This document shows, in pieces, positions 1-8,699 of a stretch of 64,000 bases of DNA (the first letter of the stretch is position 1; each line of letters begins with the position of its first letter). The translations under genes were made by a program, and so were the position numbers. The stretch comes from Asaia bogorensis (GTDB taxonomy: Bacteria; Pseudomonadota; Alphaproteobacteria; Acetobacterales; Acetobacteraceae): assembly GCA_945897825.1 (NCBI GenBank), contig CAMDGX010000003.1, positions 1 through 64,000 of the forward strand, in the 5' to 3' direction. The notes under the pieces were generated by a model. That model saw nothing but the letters and a program-made list of their open reading frames with translations. It was not told the DNA's origin and did not search any database.

Positions 1-21
1 AGACCCCCATCATTTGAGGGT

Positions 22-67
22 CCAGGGGGCTCGGCCCCCTGGTGGGGTCCAGGGGCGAAGCCCCTGG
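22..67. repeat. Two adjacent GC-rich palindromes (REP-like)
   Basis: Two perfect hairpins lie side by side. The first has arms CCAGGGGGC / GCCCCCTGG around a 3-nt loop (22-42). The second has arms CCAGGGGC / GCCCCTGG around GAA (49-67). Both are preceded by GGTCC, so the unit looks like a duplicated palindrome. It lies just past the 3' end of the MoxR gene on the minus strand and could act as an mRNA 3' stabiliser. No T-run follows, so it is not a classic terminator. No further copy was found in the window. Confidence 0.6.
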
Positions 68-73
68 CCTGTT

Positions 74-916
<843 letters not shown>

Positions 917-996
917 GTAGGGTTCCCCTCCAGTCGTTGCCGCAGTTTCACGCCTGGCGCGCCCGCCGGCAAGCCACCCGGTGCGCGCAACAGCCC

Positions 997-2403
997 TCAA
1001 CGCGGCGGGCGTGCGCCGATATCCCACCAGATTCCGGCCATCAGGCCGAGCCCGTCGCGGAACAGGCTGCCGAGGCCGTGCTCGTCCGGGCCGTGCTGGC
1101 CGCAGCCGCCGTAGGAATGCGGGATCCAGATGATCGGCGTGCCGAGCGTGGCCTTGAAGAATTCGCTGGGGCCGGAGGCGCCGATGTTGGGGATGATGTT
1201 CGGGCGCGCACCCGCGGTTTCCGCCATCGAGCCCGCCACAAGCTGCACCCAGGGGTCGTCGGGGTCGGTGCGCGAGGCGGGGAACAGGTCGCGCTCCACG
1301 ATCGGCTCGATGCCGATGTTGTGGAAGCCCTGCGCGTCCAGGTGCGCGCGCAGGGCGGGCACGATGGCCTCGCTCGACACGTCAACGGTGTGACGCACCT
1401 GGATGCGGGCGCGCGCCGTGCCGCCGACGGCGTTGACCGGGCTTTCCGGCTGGCCGCTGACGCTGGCGAGCACCACGGCGCTGGTCCAGGTGTAGATGCG
1501 CTCGGCGCGGGACATGTTCGGCTCGCCCCAGCCGAGATCGGGCACCGGCGCGCCCGGCTGGTCCTCGGCGACCACGCGCTGGGCGGCCGCGCGCACCGCG
1601 TCCGGGATGTGCTTCGGCAGCCAGCCATCGACGAGAATTCGTCCGTCGCGGGAGAAGATGCTGGTGATGGCGTAGGACAGCAGCACGCCGGGATCGGCCA
1701 GCAGCCCGCCCCAATGGCCGGAATGGTGGCTGCCCTCGCGCAGGTTCACCACCAGGTCGAACGCGACGCCGGCGCGGGTGCCGAGCGTGATGTCGGGCAC
1801 CGTCAGGCTGGTGCGCGGGCCGTCGAGTGCGATGAACACGTCGGCCGCGCAGAGGCCGCGATGGCGCTCCAGGAACTCGGCCAGGCCGGGCGAGCCTGCC
1901 TCCTCGCCGGTCTCGACGAACAGCGTCACGTTGAAGCCCAGCCGCCCGCGCTCGGCGATCACCGCGCGCAGGGCATCGAGCGCCAGCAGGTGCTGGCCCT
2001 TGTTGTCGACCACGCCGCGGCCGTAGATCCGGTCGCCCTCGACAGTGACGGAATAGGGGTCGAGCCCCGCGCGCCAGCGCTCCGGCATCGCGCGCACCAC
2101 GTCGCCATGGCCGTACAGCAGCACGGTCGGCAGCGCCGGGTCCTCGATCCGGCGCCCCACCAGCACCGGGCCGTGGATGGCAATCGGGTTGTCGAGCACC
2201 TGGATGGCGAAGCCCAGGGCTTCAGCCATCGGACCGAGCACGTCGCGGCAGTAGTGCTCGAGGTCGGCCTTGTGCTCCGGCGGATGGCTCTCGGTCGGCA
2301 CCGCGACCAGCGCGCGCAGGCGCTCCAGGTAGCTGCCATCGTCGAAATAGCCCTGCGCCCGCGCGATCGCCGCCGCGCGCGCCCCGCCCTGCCCTTCGTC
2401 CAT
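997..2403 (-). CDS. M20-family zinc metallopeptidase (dipeptidase/deacylase type)
   Basis: A 468-residue cytoplasmic M20 peptidase. The metal and catalytic motifs are visible in order: GHGDVV, GRGVVDNKGQ with the bridging Asp, ETGEEAGSPG with the catalytic Glu pair, and the late metal-binding His in WIPHSYGG. The length and the dimerisation insert between these halves fit the PepV/CNDP-like dipeptidase subgroup. The substrate is not readable from sequence. The ATG at 2403 has GGAGG about 8 nt upstream, so the longer N-terminus back to 2460 is unlikely. It is transcribed in the same direction as the MoxR gene with an 80-nt gap. Confidence 0.9.
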   Translation of the reverse strand: MDEGQGGARAAAIARAQGYFDDGSYLERLRALVAVPTESHPPEHKADLEHYCRDVLGPMAEALGFAIQVLDNPIAIHGPVLVGRRIEDPALPTVLLYGHGDVVRAMPERWRAGLDPYSVTVEGDRIYGRGVVDNKGQHLLALDALRAVIAERGRLGFNVTLFVETGEEAGSPGLAEFLERHRGLCAADVFIALDGPRTSLTVPDITLGTRAGVAFDLVVNLREGSHHSGHWGGLLADPGVLLSYAITSIFSRDGRILVDGWLPKHIPDAVRAAAQRVVAEDQPGAPVPDLGWGEPNMSRAERIYTWTSAVVLASVSGQPESPVNAVGGTARARIQVRHTVDVSSEAIVPALRAHLDAQGFHNIGIEPIVERDLFPASRTDPDDPWVQLVAGSMAETAGARPNIIPNIGASGPSEFFKATLGTPIIWIPHSYGGCGQHGPDEHGLGSLFRDGLGLMAGIWWDIGARPPR

Positions 2404-2504
2404 GCCACCACCTCCGACCTGCATCCGCGCATCGTGGCACTGCGCGCGCGTCGGCGCCACGGCAGGCGCCGGAACATCGATCGGTTGTCATCAAGGGGGG
2501 CGGA

Positions 2505-2579
2505 TGGTGGGCGCAACAGGGATTGAACCTGTGACCCCCACCGTGTCAAGGTGGTGCTCTCCCGCTGAGCTATGCGCCC
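2505..2579 (-). tRNA. tRNA-Val (GAC)
   Basis: A full cloverleaf reads on the minus strand. The acceptor stem GGGCGCA pairs with TGCGCCC, and the D-arm is GCTCAGCGGGAGAGC. The anticodon stem CCACC/GGTGG carries the loop TTGACAC (anticodon GAC). The T-arm is ACAGG-TTCAATC-CCTGT. The CCA tail (2505-2507) is encoded. The gene stands alone between the M20 peptidase and the N-formylglutamate amidohydrolase. Confidence 0.97.
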
Positions 2580-2678
2580 ATCCGCGGCGTTTCCATAGAA
2601 CGCCCAAACGGACCGCGCAAGCGCCGATACGGCGCAATCGCGATTGCCGCGCCCCGTCCAAGCCGCTTCAATGCCGCC

Positions 2679-3551
2679 ATGGACCTGCCGCTTCCCGACC
2701 TCGCCCTCACGGCGCCTCCCGTAACGGTGCTGCGCCCGCCGGCCGCGACCGCGCCGATCGTGTTCGCGTCGCCGCATTCCGGGCGCGACTACCCTTCCGA
2801 CTTCGTCGCCGCCTCGCGGCTGGATGCCCTGCGCCTGCGCCGCAGCGAGGACAGCTTCGTCGACGAGCTGTTCGCCGCGGTGCCGGCGATGGGCATGCCG
2901 CTGGTCTGCGCCACCTTCCCGCGCGCCTATGTCGATGCCAACCGTGAGCCGTGGGAGCTGGACCCGGCAATGTTCGCCGACGCCCTGCCCGCCTGGGTCA
3001 ACACTGCCAGCCCCCGCGTCGGCGCCGGGCTTGGCACCATCGCGCGCGTGGTGGCCTCCGGCGAGGCGATCTACCGCGGCAAGCTGCGCTTCGCCGAGGC
3101 GGAAGCCCGGGTGCGCGACTGCTGGGAGCCGTTCCACGCCGCCCTCGCCGCCGAGCTGGAAGCGACCCGCGCGCATTTCGGCGCCGCCGTGCTGATCGAC
3201 TGCCACTCCATGCCCGCCAGCTCCCTGCCGCCGCGCAGCCCGGTGGACATCGTGCTCGGCGACGCCCACGGCACCGCCTGCGCGCCCGCGGTGATGCAGG
3301 CCGTCGAGGAGGAACTTCTCGCCCTCGGCTTCACCGTGCGCCGCAACGACCCCTATGCCGGCGGCTTCATCACCCGCCACTACGGCCGGCCGCGCGACTC
3401 GGTGCACGCCGTGCAGATCGAGCTCAACCGCACGCTCTACATGGACGAGGCGCGCATCGAGCGCCTGCCGGGCTTCGACGGGCTGCGCGCCACCCTCTCG
3501 CGCGCCATCGCCGCCATTGCCGCGCGCATCGCGATCCTCAAGCTGGCCTGA
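2679..3551 (+). CDS. N-formylglutamate amidohydrolase family protein
   Basis: A 290-residue protein of the N-formylglutamate deformylase family, which releases glutamate and formate from N-formylglutamate at the end of histidine breakdown in many proteobacteria. Family hallmarks seen are SPHSGRDYP near residue 31, the block NREPWELDPAMF, the metal-binding DCHSMP, and ITRHYGRP near the C-terminus. No hut genes are nearby, so the physiological role could differ from histidine catabolism. The ATG at 2679 follows a short intergenic stretch after tRNA-Val with no strong Shine-Dalgarno sequence. Confidence 0.9.
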   Translation: MDLPLPDLALTAPPVTVLRPPAATAPIVFASPHSGRDYPSDFVAASRLDALRLRRSEDSFVDELFAAVPAMGMPLVCATFPRAYVDANREPWELDPAMFADALPAWVNTASPRVGAGLGTIARVVASGEAIYRGKLRFAEAEARVRDCWEPFHAALAAELEATRAHFGAAVLIDCHSMPASSLPPRSPVDIVLGDAHGTACAPAVMQAVEEELLALGFTVRRNDPYAGGFITRHYGRPRDSVHAVQIELNRTLYMDEARIERLPGFDGLRATLSRAIAAIAARIAILKLA

Positions 3552-3601
3552 GCCAACGCCCCGCGCCTTGGGCCCCGGGCCTCGGGCCTCGGGCCTCGGG
3601 C

Positions 3602-3688
3602 AAAAAAAAGGGCGGTGCCCGCAGGCACCGCCAAGTTTAGGGAGGAAACGTCCAAGAAGCAGAGGGCAACCGGAGCCGCCCTGCTGCG
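3602..3688 (-). ncRNA. Alpha-r8/MmgR-like (suhB family) small RNA
   Basis: Read on the minus strand, a 5' stem-loop (GCAG-GGC pairing with GCC-CTCTGC) is followed by a single-stranded stretch containing UUUCCUCCCU (3639-3648). Next comes a perfect 9-bp terminator stem GGCGGTGCC/GGCACCGCC (3611-3632) and eight U residues (3602-3609). The UUUCCUCCCU motif between a 5' hairpin and a strong terminator is, from memory, the hallmark of the alphaproteobacterial alpha-r8 RNAs (MmgR, first catalogued as suhB). A good promoter lies immediately upstream. The C/U-rich motif is complementary to Shine-Dalgarno sequences, which suggests post-transcriptional repression of mRNAs in trans. No protein gene on this strand could use the terminator. 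Confidence 0.82.
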
Positions 3689-3694
3689 ATGCAC

Positions 3695-3723
3695 AATCTA
3701 TGGCGCCGGTCGTTCGTGTGCAA
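3695..3723 (-). promoter_or_regulatory. Sigma-70-type promoter of the small RNA
   Basis: On the minus strand, TTGCAC (3718-3723) and TAGATT (3695-3700) are separated by exactly 17 nt. The predicted transcription start falls near 3688, at the base of the small RNA's 5' hairpin. The match to the -35/-10 consensus and the position both support a dedicated promoter. Confidence 0.7.
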
Positions 3724-3869
3724 GCGATATTTCGCATTGCAGCATTTCCCTCGTTGCGCAGGCAGCCCCCCTTGCCAACCCGGCAAGCGACCAACAGCCG
3801 GCACGACGCTCATACCCCTGGCAGGATTGTGATTCCCGCGGCCATCCCGGGCGCGATATGCAGGGCGCC

Positions 3870-4643
3870 ATGTTCCAGAAATCCTTTTCAGCCCTCGCCG
3901 CCCTTCTCGCCCTCGCCCTTTCGCCCGACGCCCGCGCATCCCAGCCGGCCGGGCTCGCGCCAGGCGACCAGTGCCGCCACGCCATCATCGCCGCCGAGCG
4001 CGCCGCCGCCATCCCGCCCATGCTCATGTCGGCCATCGCCCGCGTCGAAAGCGGGCGCCCCGACGGGCGCGGCAACGTTGCCCCCTGGCCCTGGACCATC
4101 AACGCCGAGGGCGCGGGCCAATATTTCCCCACCAAGGACGCCGCCCTCGCCGCCGTGCGCGCGCTGCAGGCCCAGGGCGTCCGCTCGATCGATGTCGGCT
4201 GCATGCAGGTCAACCTGCACCACCACCCGCACGCCTTCGCCACGCTGGAGCAGGCATTCGACCCGGCGACGAACGCCGCCTATGCTGCGCGCTTCCTCAA
4301 CGAACTGTATGCCGGCACCCGTGACTGGACCCGCGCCACCGCCTTCTACCATTCCCAAACCCCGGAGCGCGGCGAGGCCTACCAGCGCCGGGTCGCCGCC
4401 GCCCTGCCCGCGGAACTTCGCCGCGGCACCGGCCTTGGCCTGCACCAGGCCAATGTCTGGTCGGTGAATGCCTTCACCCGCAACGCCTGGAACACCACGG
4501 CCGGCCGCCCCGTCGGCCCCGCCACCGGCCCCCTCGCCCGGTCCGGCCGCCCCGTCGTCGCCGCCCGACCCACCCCTGTCCGCCCTGCCCCCGCCCGCCC
4601 CGCGACGGTCGCAACCCTGGCCGCCAGCGAAACCCGGTTCTGA
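3870..4643 (+). CDS. Secreted lytic transglycosylase (SLT domain)
   Basis: A 257-residue exported murein lytic transglycosylase. A signal peptide (MFQKSFSALAALLALALSP, with likely cleavage after ARA) precedes the SLT fold. The catalytic Glu sits in IARVESG, and the conserved GCMQVNLHHHP and AFYHSQTPE motifs follow. The last 60 or so residues are a Pro/Ala/Arg-rich low-complexity tail. An upstream in-frame ATG at 3858 would add MQGA; 3870 is preferred because CAGGG is placed 6-7 nt before it. The 3' end overlaps the next reading frame by 176 nt. It would cleave peptidoglycan in the periplasm. Confidence 0.88.
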   Translation: MFQKSFSALAALLALALSPDARASQPAGLAPGDQCRHAIIAAERAAAIPPMLMSAIARVESGRPDGRGNVAPWPWTINAEGAGQYFPTKDAALAAVRALQAQGVRSIDVGCMQVNLHHHPHAFATLEQAFDPATNAAYAARFLNELYAGTRDWTRATAFYHSQTPERGEAYQRRVAAALPAELRRGTGLGLHQANVWSVNAFTRNAWNTTAGRPVGPATGPLARSGRPVVAARPTPVRPAPARPATVATLAASETRF

Positions 4644-6048
4644 CCCCGGCCTGCCGGGCGGCATCGGCCCGGCCGCGCTGGCGCTGCTGCTCGCCCATGC
4701 CGCCCTCCTCGCCGCCCTCGCGCCGCACCGCCACTGGGACCCCGACGAGTTCCAGCACGCGCAGGCCGCCTGGCTGATCGGCCAGGGCCTCATCCCCTTC
4801 GTCGACTTCTTCGAGCACCACACCCCGCTCTGGCACCTCCTCGCCGCTCCCTTCGCGGCCCTGGTCGACCCGACCAGCCTCGACTCCGCCCTCCGCTTCC
4901 TGGTCGGCGCCCGCCTTGCAGGCCTCGCGCTGAGTGCGGCCCTCGTCGCCGCCACCTGGGGCCTCGCCCGCCACCTTGCCGGACCTGCTGCGGCTACCCT
5001 GGCCGCCCTCTTCCTGGCAGCCGAGGCGCATTTCCTGCTCAAGGCGGTCGAAATCCGCCCCGACCAACTGGCCGCCCTCGCGACCATCGTCGCCACCTAT
5101 GCGCTCGCCCGCGCCGCCGGGGCCCACCACGCCGCCCGCTGGGCCTTCGCGGCCGGCCTGGCCTTCGGCATCGCCCTGCTCGCCTCGCAGAAGCCGATCT
5201 GCGCCGCCCCCGGCCTCGCCCTCGGCCTGCTGCTGCTGACCGGACGCCGATTCCCCCGCCTCGCCGCCGCCGCCACCGCCGGCGCCCTGGTCGCCGCCCT
5301 GCCGGTGCTCGCCTGGTTCGCCGCCCACGGCGCCCTGTCCGCCCTGTTCGAGCACACCATCGCCGTCAACCTGCGCTGGACCCGCAACTTCGACCACCGC
5401 GTCTGGGACCACGCCGCGCGCATCCTGCGCCAGGACACGCTGCTCGCCGCCCTCGCCGCGGCCGGCGCCGCCCTGCTGCTCGCCCGCGCGCCCCGCACCC
5501 CGCTCGCCTGCCTGACCCTCCCGCCCCTGGCCACGCTCGCCATCGGCGCATTCGCCCTGCCGGTGATCCAGGAGCAATATGTCGTCCTCGCAGCACCTTA
5601 CGCCGCGATCCTCGCCGGCTGGGCCGCGGTCCACCTCGCCGCCCGCTCGCCGCGCCGCGCCGTGCTCGCCCTCGCCGCCCTACTGCTGCTGGCCACCGCC
5701 GCGCGCAACACGCAAATCGCCTTCCACCGCACCGACGCCGACACCCGCGCCCGCCTCGCCTGGCTCCTGGCCAACACCGCGCCCGACTCCACGGTCATGG
5801 GCGGCTGGACCCCCGGCCTCGCCTTCCGCCGCCCCGCCCTGTTCCACTTCGTCCTGCACGAGGAAATCCAGGCCGCCATCCCGCCGGAAACCTGGCACGC
5901 CCTCGCCCGCGACATCGCCGCCGGCACCCTCGCCCCCGCCGTGATCGACCTCGACCCCGCGCTCATGCGCCTGCCGCCCGAGCTGCTGGGCGCCATCAGC
6001 GCGCGATACACCTCAGGCGGGATGGGGACGTTCCTGGTTCCCAGGTAG
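4468..6048 (+). CDS. GT39/ArnT-like multi-pass membrane glycosyltransferase
   Basis: An integral membrane protein of up to 526 residues with about ten hydrophobic segments. The first periplasmic loop carries WDPDEFQHAQ, the Asp-Glu signature of PMT/ArnT-type (GT39/GT83) polyprenyl-phosphate-sugar transferases. Such enzymes move a sugar from a lipid carrier to a lipid, polymer or protein outside the inner membrane. The acceptor is not predictable. The N-terminus is uncertain: the only in-frame ATG (4468) lies inside the upstream gene and gives a Pro-rich leader. No GTG or TTG start exists before the first membrane segment, so either the long overlap or a CTG start is used. A palindromic A/T element begins directly after the TAG. 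Confidence 0.8.
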   Translation: MPSPATPGTPRPAAPSAPPPAPSPGPAAPSSPPDPPLSALPPPAPRRSQPWPPAKPGSDPGLPGGIGPAALALLLAHAALLAALAPHRHWDPDEFQHAQAAWLIGQGLIPFVDFFEHHTPLWHLLAAPFAALVDPTSLDSALRFLVGARLAGLALSAALVAATWGLARHLAGPAAATLAALFLAAEAHFLLKAVEIRPDQLAALATIVATYALARAAGAHHAARWAFAAGLAFGIALLASQKPICAAPGLALGLLLLTGRRFPRLAAAATAGALVAALPVLAWFAAHGALSALFEHTIAVNLRWTRNFDHRVWDHAARILRQDTLLAALAAAGAALLLARAPRTPLACLTLPPLATLAIGAFALPVIQEQYVVLAAPYAAILAGWAAVHLAARSPRRAVLALAALLLLATAARNTQIAFHRTDADTRARLAWLLANTAPDSTVMGGWTPGLAFRRPALFHFVLHEEIQAAIPPETWHALARDIAAGTLAPAVIDLDPALMRLPPELLGAISARYTSGGMGTFLVPR

Positions 6049-6161
6049 AAGCAAGCGGTTCTTTTTTGAAAAAAAGAACCAAAAAACTTTCCCAACTAAA
6101 TCGAGGCCAAATGGGAAAAGTCTTTTTGCTTCTTTTTCTTCAGAAAAAGAAGGCCTTGCTT
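6049..6161. repeat. A/T-rich nested palindromic element, copy 1
   Basis: Outer arms AAGCAAG (6049-6055) and CTTGCTT (6155-6161) enclose hairpin A (arms GTTCTTTTTT / AAAAAAGAAC, 6058-6079) and hairpin B (CTTCTTTTTC / GAAAAAGAAG, 6129-6152). The middle arms CTTTCCCA / TGGGAAAAG also pair. The whole element can fold as one imperfect palindrome or as separate hairpins with U-runs on both strands. It fills the gap between convergent genes: it starts directly after the glycosyltransferase TAG, and its right end supplies part of the TAA of the CoA-transferase gene. A bidirectional terminator function is inferred. Confidence 0.85.
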
Positions 6162-7290
6162 ATGCCCCGAACTCCGCCCGAATAGCGTCGCTATGGCTCC
6201 CGATCCCCGGCACCGCCCCATACGCGCGCGCGCCGTCGCTCAGGATCGCCGGCGGTGCCGCCACCGCGATCGGCCCCACGGGCGTCTCCACCGTGATCCT
6301 TTTCAGCGCCGGGTGCCGGCTGAATTCCGCCACCCCGTTCACGAACCCATACGCCGTCTTGGAAACCCGCAGCCGCGCCGCCGCCTCGTCGCGCGTCAGC
6401 GTCATGAACATCGCGCCGACATAGGCATCCACCTCGGCCCGGTTACCCACCCGCACCACGTTCGTCTCGAACCCGGGCCGCTTCGGCAGCTCCGGCTCCA
6501 GCATGAAATGCGTACAGAAATCAGCCCATTCCCGCTCGTTCTGGATGCTGATCAGCACCATCGACCCGTCCTTGGTCGGGAACGCGCCATAGGGCGAGAT
6601 CGACGGATGCGCGAGGCCCATCCGCTCCGGCGCCTTGCCCGTGCCTTCGAAGAACAGCAGCGGCACGTTCATCCAATCCGCCATCCCGTCGAACAGGCTG
6701 ACCTCGATGCCCTTGCCGCGCCCGCTGATCCCGCGCGCGATCAGCGCCTCCAGCACCGCCGCGTGCGCCGCCATGCCGCAGGCGATGTCACAGGCCGAAA
6801 CCCCGACCCGCCCTGGCCCCTCGGGACGCCCGGTCACCGCCGCGAGCCCCGATTCCGCCTGCACCAGCAGGTCATACGCCTTCATTTCGGCATACTCGCC
6901 GCGCTCGCCATATCCTGAAATATCAACGGTGATCAGCCGCGGATTCATCTCCCGCAGCGCCGCCGAACCCAGCCCCGCCCGCGCCGCCGCCCCCGGCGCC
7001 AGGTTCTGGATGAACACATCGGCCTTCGCCAGAACCGCCCGCAACAACGCCAGATCCTCAGGCTGCTTGATGTCGGCCACCAGGCTCTGCTTGCCGCGGT
7101 TCAGCCACACGAAGTAGCTGGACATCCCGTTGGCCGCCTTGTCGTAGCCACGCGCGAAATCCCCCTCCGCCCGCTCGATCTTGATCACCCGCGCCCCGGC
7201 ATCCGCCAGCCGCGACGAGCAATAGGGCGCAGCCACCGCCTGCTCCATGGCGACAACAAGCAACCCTTCCAAAGGCTTGGCAGCGGACAT
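6160..7290 (-). CDS. CaiB/BaiF-family CoA-transferase
   Basis: A 376-residue class III CoA-transferase. The family's N-terminal layout (MSAAKPLEGLLVVAMEQAVAAP, then DAGARVIKIE) is clear. The catalytic aspartate lies in the SACDIACGMAAHAAVLEAL block, and the later VSLFDGMADWMN and HPSISPYGAFPTKDG motifs are typical. Such enzymes move CoA between carboxylic acids such as formate/oxalate, carnitine or succinate/malate; the substrate cannot be named. GGGAG lies 9 nt before the ATG at 7290. An acyl-CoA dehydrogenase gene lies upstream on the same strand with a palindromic element between them, so the two may form one catabolic unit. Confidence 0.92.
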   Translation of the reverse strand: MSAAKPLEGLLVVAMEQAVAAPYCSSRLADAGARVIKIERAEGDFARGYDKAANGMSSYFVWLNRGKQSLVADIKQPEDLALLRAVLAKADVFIQNLAPGAAARAGLGSAALREMNPRLITVDISGYGERGEYAEMKAYDLLVQAESGLAAVTGRPEGPGRVGVSACDIACGMAAHAAVLEALIARGISGRGKGIEVSLFDGMADWMNVPLLFFEGTGKAPERMGLAHPSISPYGAFPTKDGSMVLISIQNEREWADFCTHFMLEPELPKRPGFETNVVRVGNRAEVDAYVGAMFMTLTRDEAAARLRVSKTAYGFVNGVAEFSRHPALKRITVETPVGPIAVAAPPAILSDGARAYGAVPGIGSHSDAIRAEFGA

Positions 7291-7305
7291 TGGTCGTCTC
7301 CCTTC

Positions 7306-7442
7306 AGCAAGCATGTTCTTTTTTGAAAAAAAGAACCAAAAAACTTTCCATCCATTCGCACCGCGCCCGAACGGCGCCCACTGTGCCAATGGATGAAAGT
7401 CTTTTTGCTTCTTTTTCTTCAGAAAAAGAAGATTCTTTCTTC
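7306..7442. repeat. A/T-rich nested palindromic element, copy 2
   Basis: Same architecture as copy 1: hairpin A (arms GTTCTTTTTT / AAAAAAGAAC from 7315) and hairpin B (CTTCTTTTTC / GAAAAAGAAG, to about 7432). The middle arms are different in sequence but still complementary (CTTTCCATCCATT against AATGGATGAAAG). The element ends next to the stop codon of the acyl-CoA dehydrogenase (7443-7445) and reaches almost to the ribosome-binding site of the CoA-transferase. In this copy it therefore lies in the 5' leader of a downstream gene and could terminate or attenuate read-through. Confidence 0.85.
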
Positions 7443-8612
7443 CTAGTAGCTCCGCGGCAACCCGAGCACATGCTCGGCCACGTACGACAGGATCAGGTTG
7501 GTGCTGATCGGCGCCACCTGATACAGCCGCGTCTCGCGGAATTTCCGTTCGATATCATACTCTTCGGCAAACCCGAAGCCGCCATGCGTCTGGATGCAGG
7601 CTTCCCCGGCCGCCCAGCTCGCCTCGGCCGCCAGCATCTTGGCCATGTTCGCCTCTTCGCCGCAGGGCTCGCCCGCATCGAACTTGCGGATGCCCTCGCG
7701 CACCAGGAGCTCCGCCGCCCGCATCTGCGCGTAGGCGCGGGCGATCGGGAACTGCACCCCCTGGTTCTGCCCGATCGGCCGGCCGAACACCTGGCGGTTC
7801 TTCGCATAATCAGTCGCCTTGGCGATGAACCACTTGGCATCCCCGATGCACTCGGCTGCGATCAGCAACCGCTCAGCGTTCATCCCGTCCAGGATGTAGC
7901 GGAACCCCCGCCCCTCCACGCCCACCAGCGAATCGGCCGGGATCACCATGTTGTCGAAGAAAACCTCGCACGAATTGTGGTTCATCATCGTGCGGATCGG
8001 CCGGATCTCCAGCCCCTTCCCGAGCACCTTGCGCATGTCGACGATGAAGGTCGACAGCCCCTCGGTCCGCTTCGCCGCCTGGTCCTTCGGCGTGGTGCGC
8101 GCGAGCAGCAGCATCAGGTCGGAGTGCTCGGCGCGCGAGGTCCACACCTTCTGCCCGTTCACCACGTACGTATCGCCCTCGCGCCGCGCGAAGGTCCGCA
8201 GGCTGGTCGTGTCCGTCCCGCTGGTCGGCTCCGTCACCCCGAAGGCCTGCAACCGCAACTCGCCGGTGGCGATCTTCGGCAGGTATTCCTTCTTCTGCGC
8301 GTCCGATCCATGCCGCAGGATCGTGCCCATGATGTACATCTGCGCGTGGCACGCCGCCCCGTTGCAGCCCTCGGCCTGCACCGTCTCCAGGATCGCCGCC
8401 GCGCCCGCCAGCGGCAGCCCCGCGCCGCCGAACTCCTCCGGGATCAGCGCGCCCAGGTAGCCCGACTCGGTCAGCGCCTGCACGAACGCCGTCGGATAGG
8501 CCCGCTCGGCATCCAGCTTGCGCCAGTACTCCCCGGGAAACCGCGCGCAGAGTTTCCGCACTTCCTCGCGGATTTCGGCATGCGGGTCGTTCGCGGGCAT
8601 AAACTGGTCCAT
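7443..8612 (-). CDS. Acyl-CoA dehydrogenase
   Basis: A 389-residue FAD-dependent acyl-CoA dehydrogenase of normal length. Signatures include AFGVTEPTSGTDTTSLRT in the flavin-binding beta domain, KVWTSRAEHSD, and the C-terminal YAKNRQVFGRPIGQNQ and QTHGGFGFAEEYDIERKFRE. It would introduce an alpha-beta double bond into an acyl-CoA and pass electrons to ETF. Start at 8612: GGAGG precedes it by about 8 nt, and the longer frame to 8684 is not conserved. The neighbouring CoA-transferase would supply its CoA thioester substrate. The acyl chain is not predictable from sequence. Confidence 0.93.
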   Translation of the reverse strand: MDQFMPANDPHAEIREEVRKLCARFPGEYWRKLDAERAYPTAFVQALTESGYLGALIPEEFGGAGLPLAGAAAILETVQAEGCNGAACHAQMYIMGTILRHGSDAQKKEYLPKIATGELRLQAFGVTEPTSGTDTTSLRTFARREGDTYVVNGQKVWTSRAEHSDLMLLLARTTPKDQAAKRTEGLSTFIVDMRKVLGKGLEIRPIRTMMNHNSCEVFFDNMVIPADSLVGVEGRGFRYILDGMNAERLLIAAECIGDAKWFIAKATDYAKNRQVFGRPIGQNQGVQFPIARAYAQMRAAELLVREGIRKFDAGEPCGEEANMAKMLAAEASWAAGEACIQTHGGFGFAEEYDIERKFRETRLYQVAPISTNLILSYVAEHVLGLPRSY

Positions 8613-8699
8613 GGCGGCGCCTCCGATCGTCCGCCGTGCATTAGGGCGCGTTTGCGCGACACGCAACGGCAAGGCAGATTGCACCTAGGAGGACCCCGA

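Noticed and set aside
1959-3794. A 611-codon minus-strand frame spanning the M20 gene, tRNA-Val and the N-formylglutamate amidohydrolase gene
   Set aside because: It crosses a tRNA and two well-supported genes and shows no recognisable protein features.
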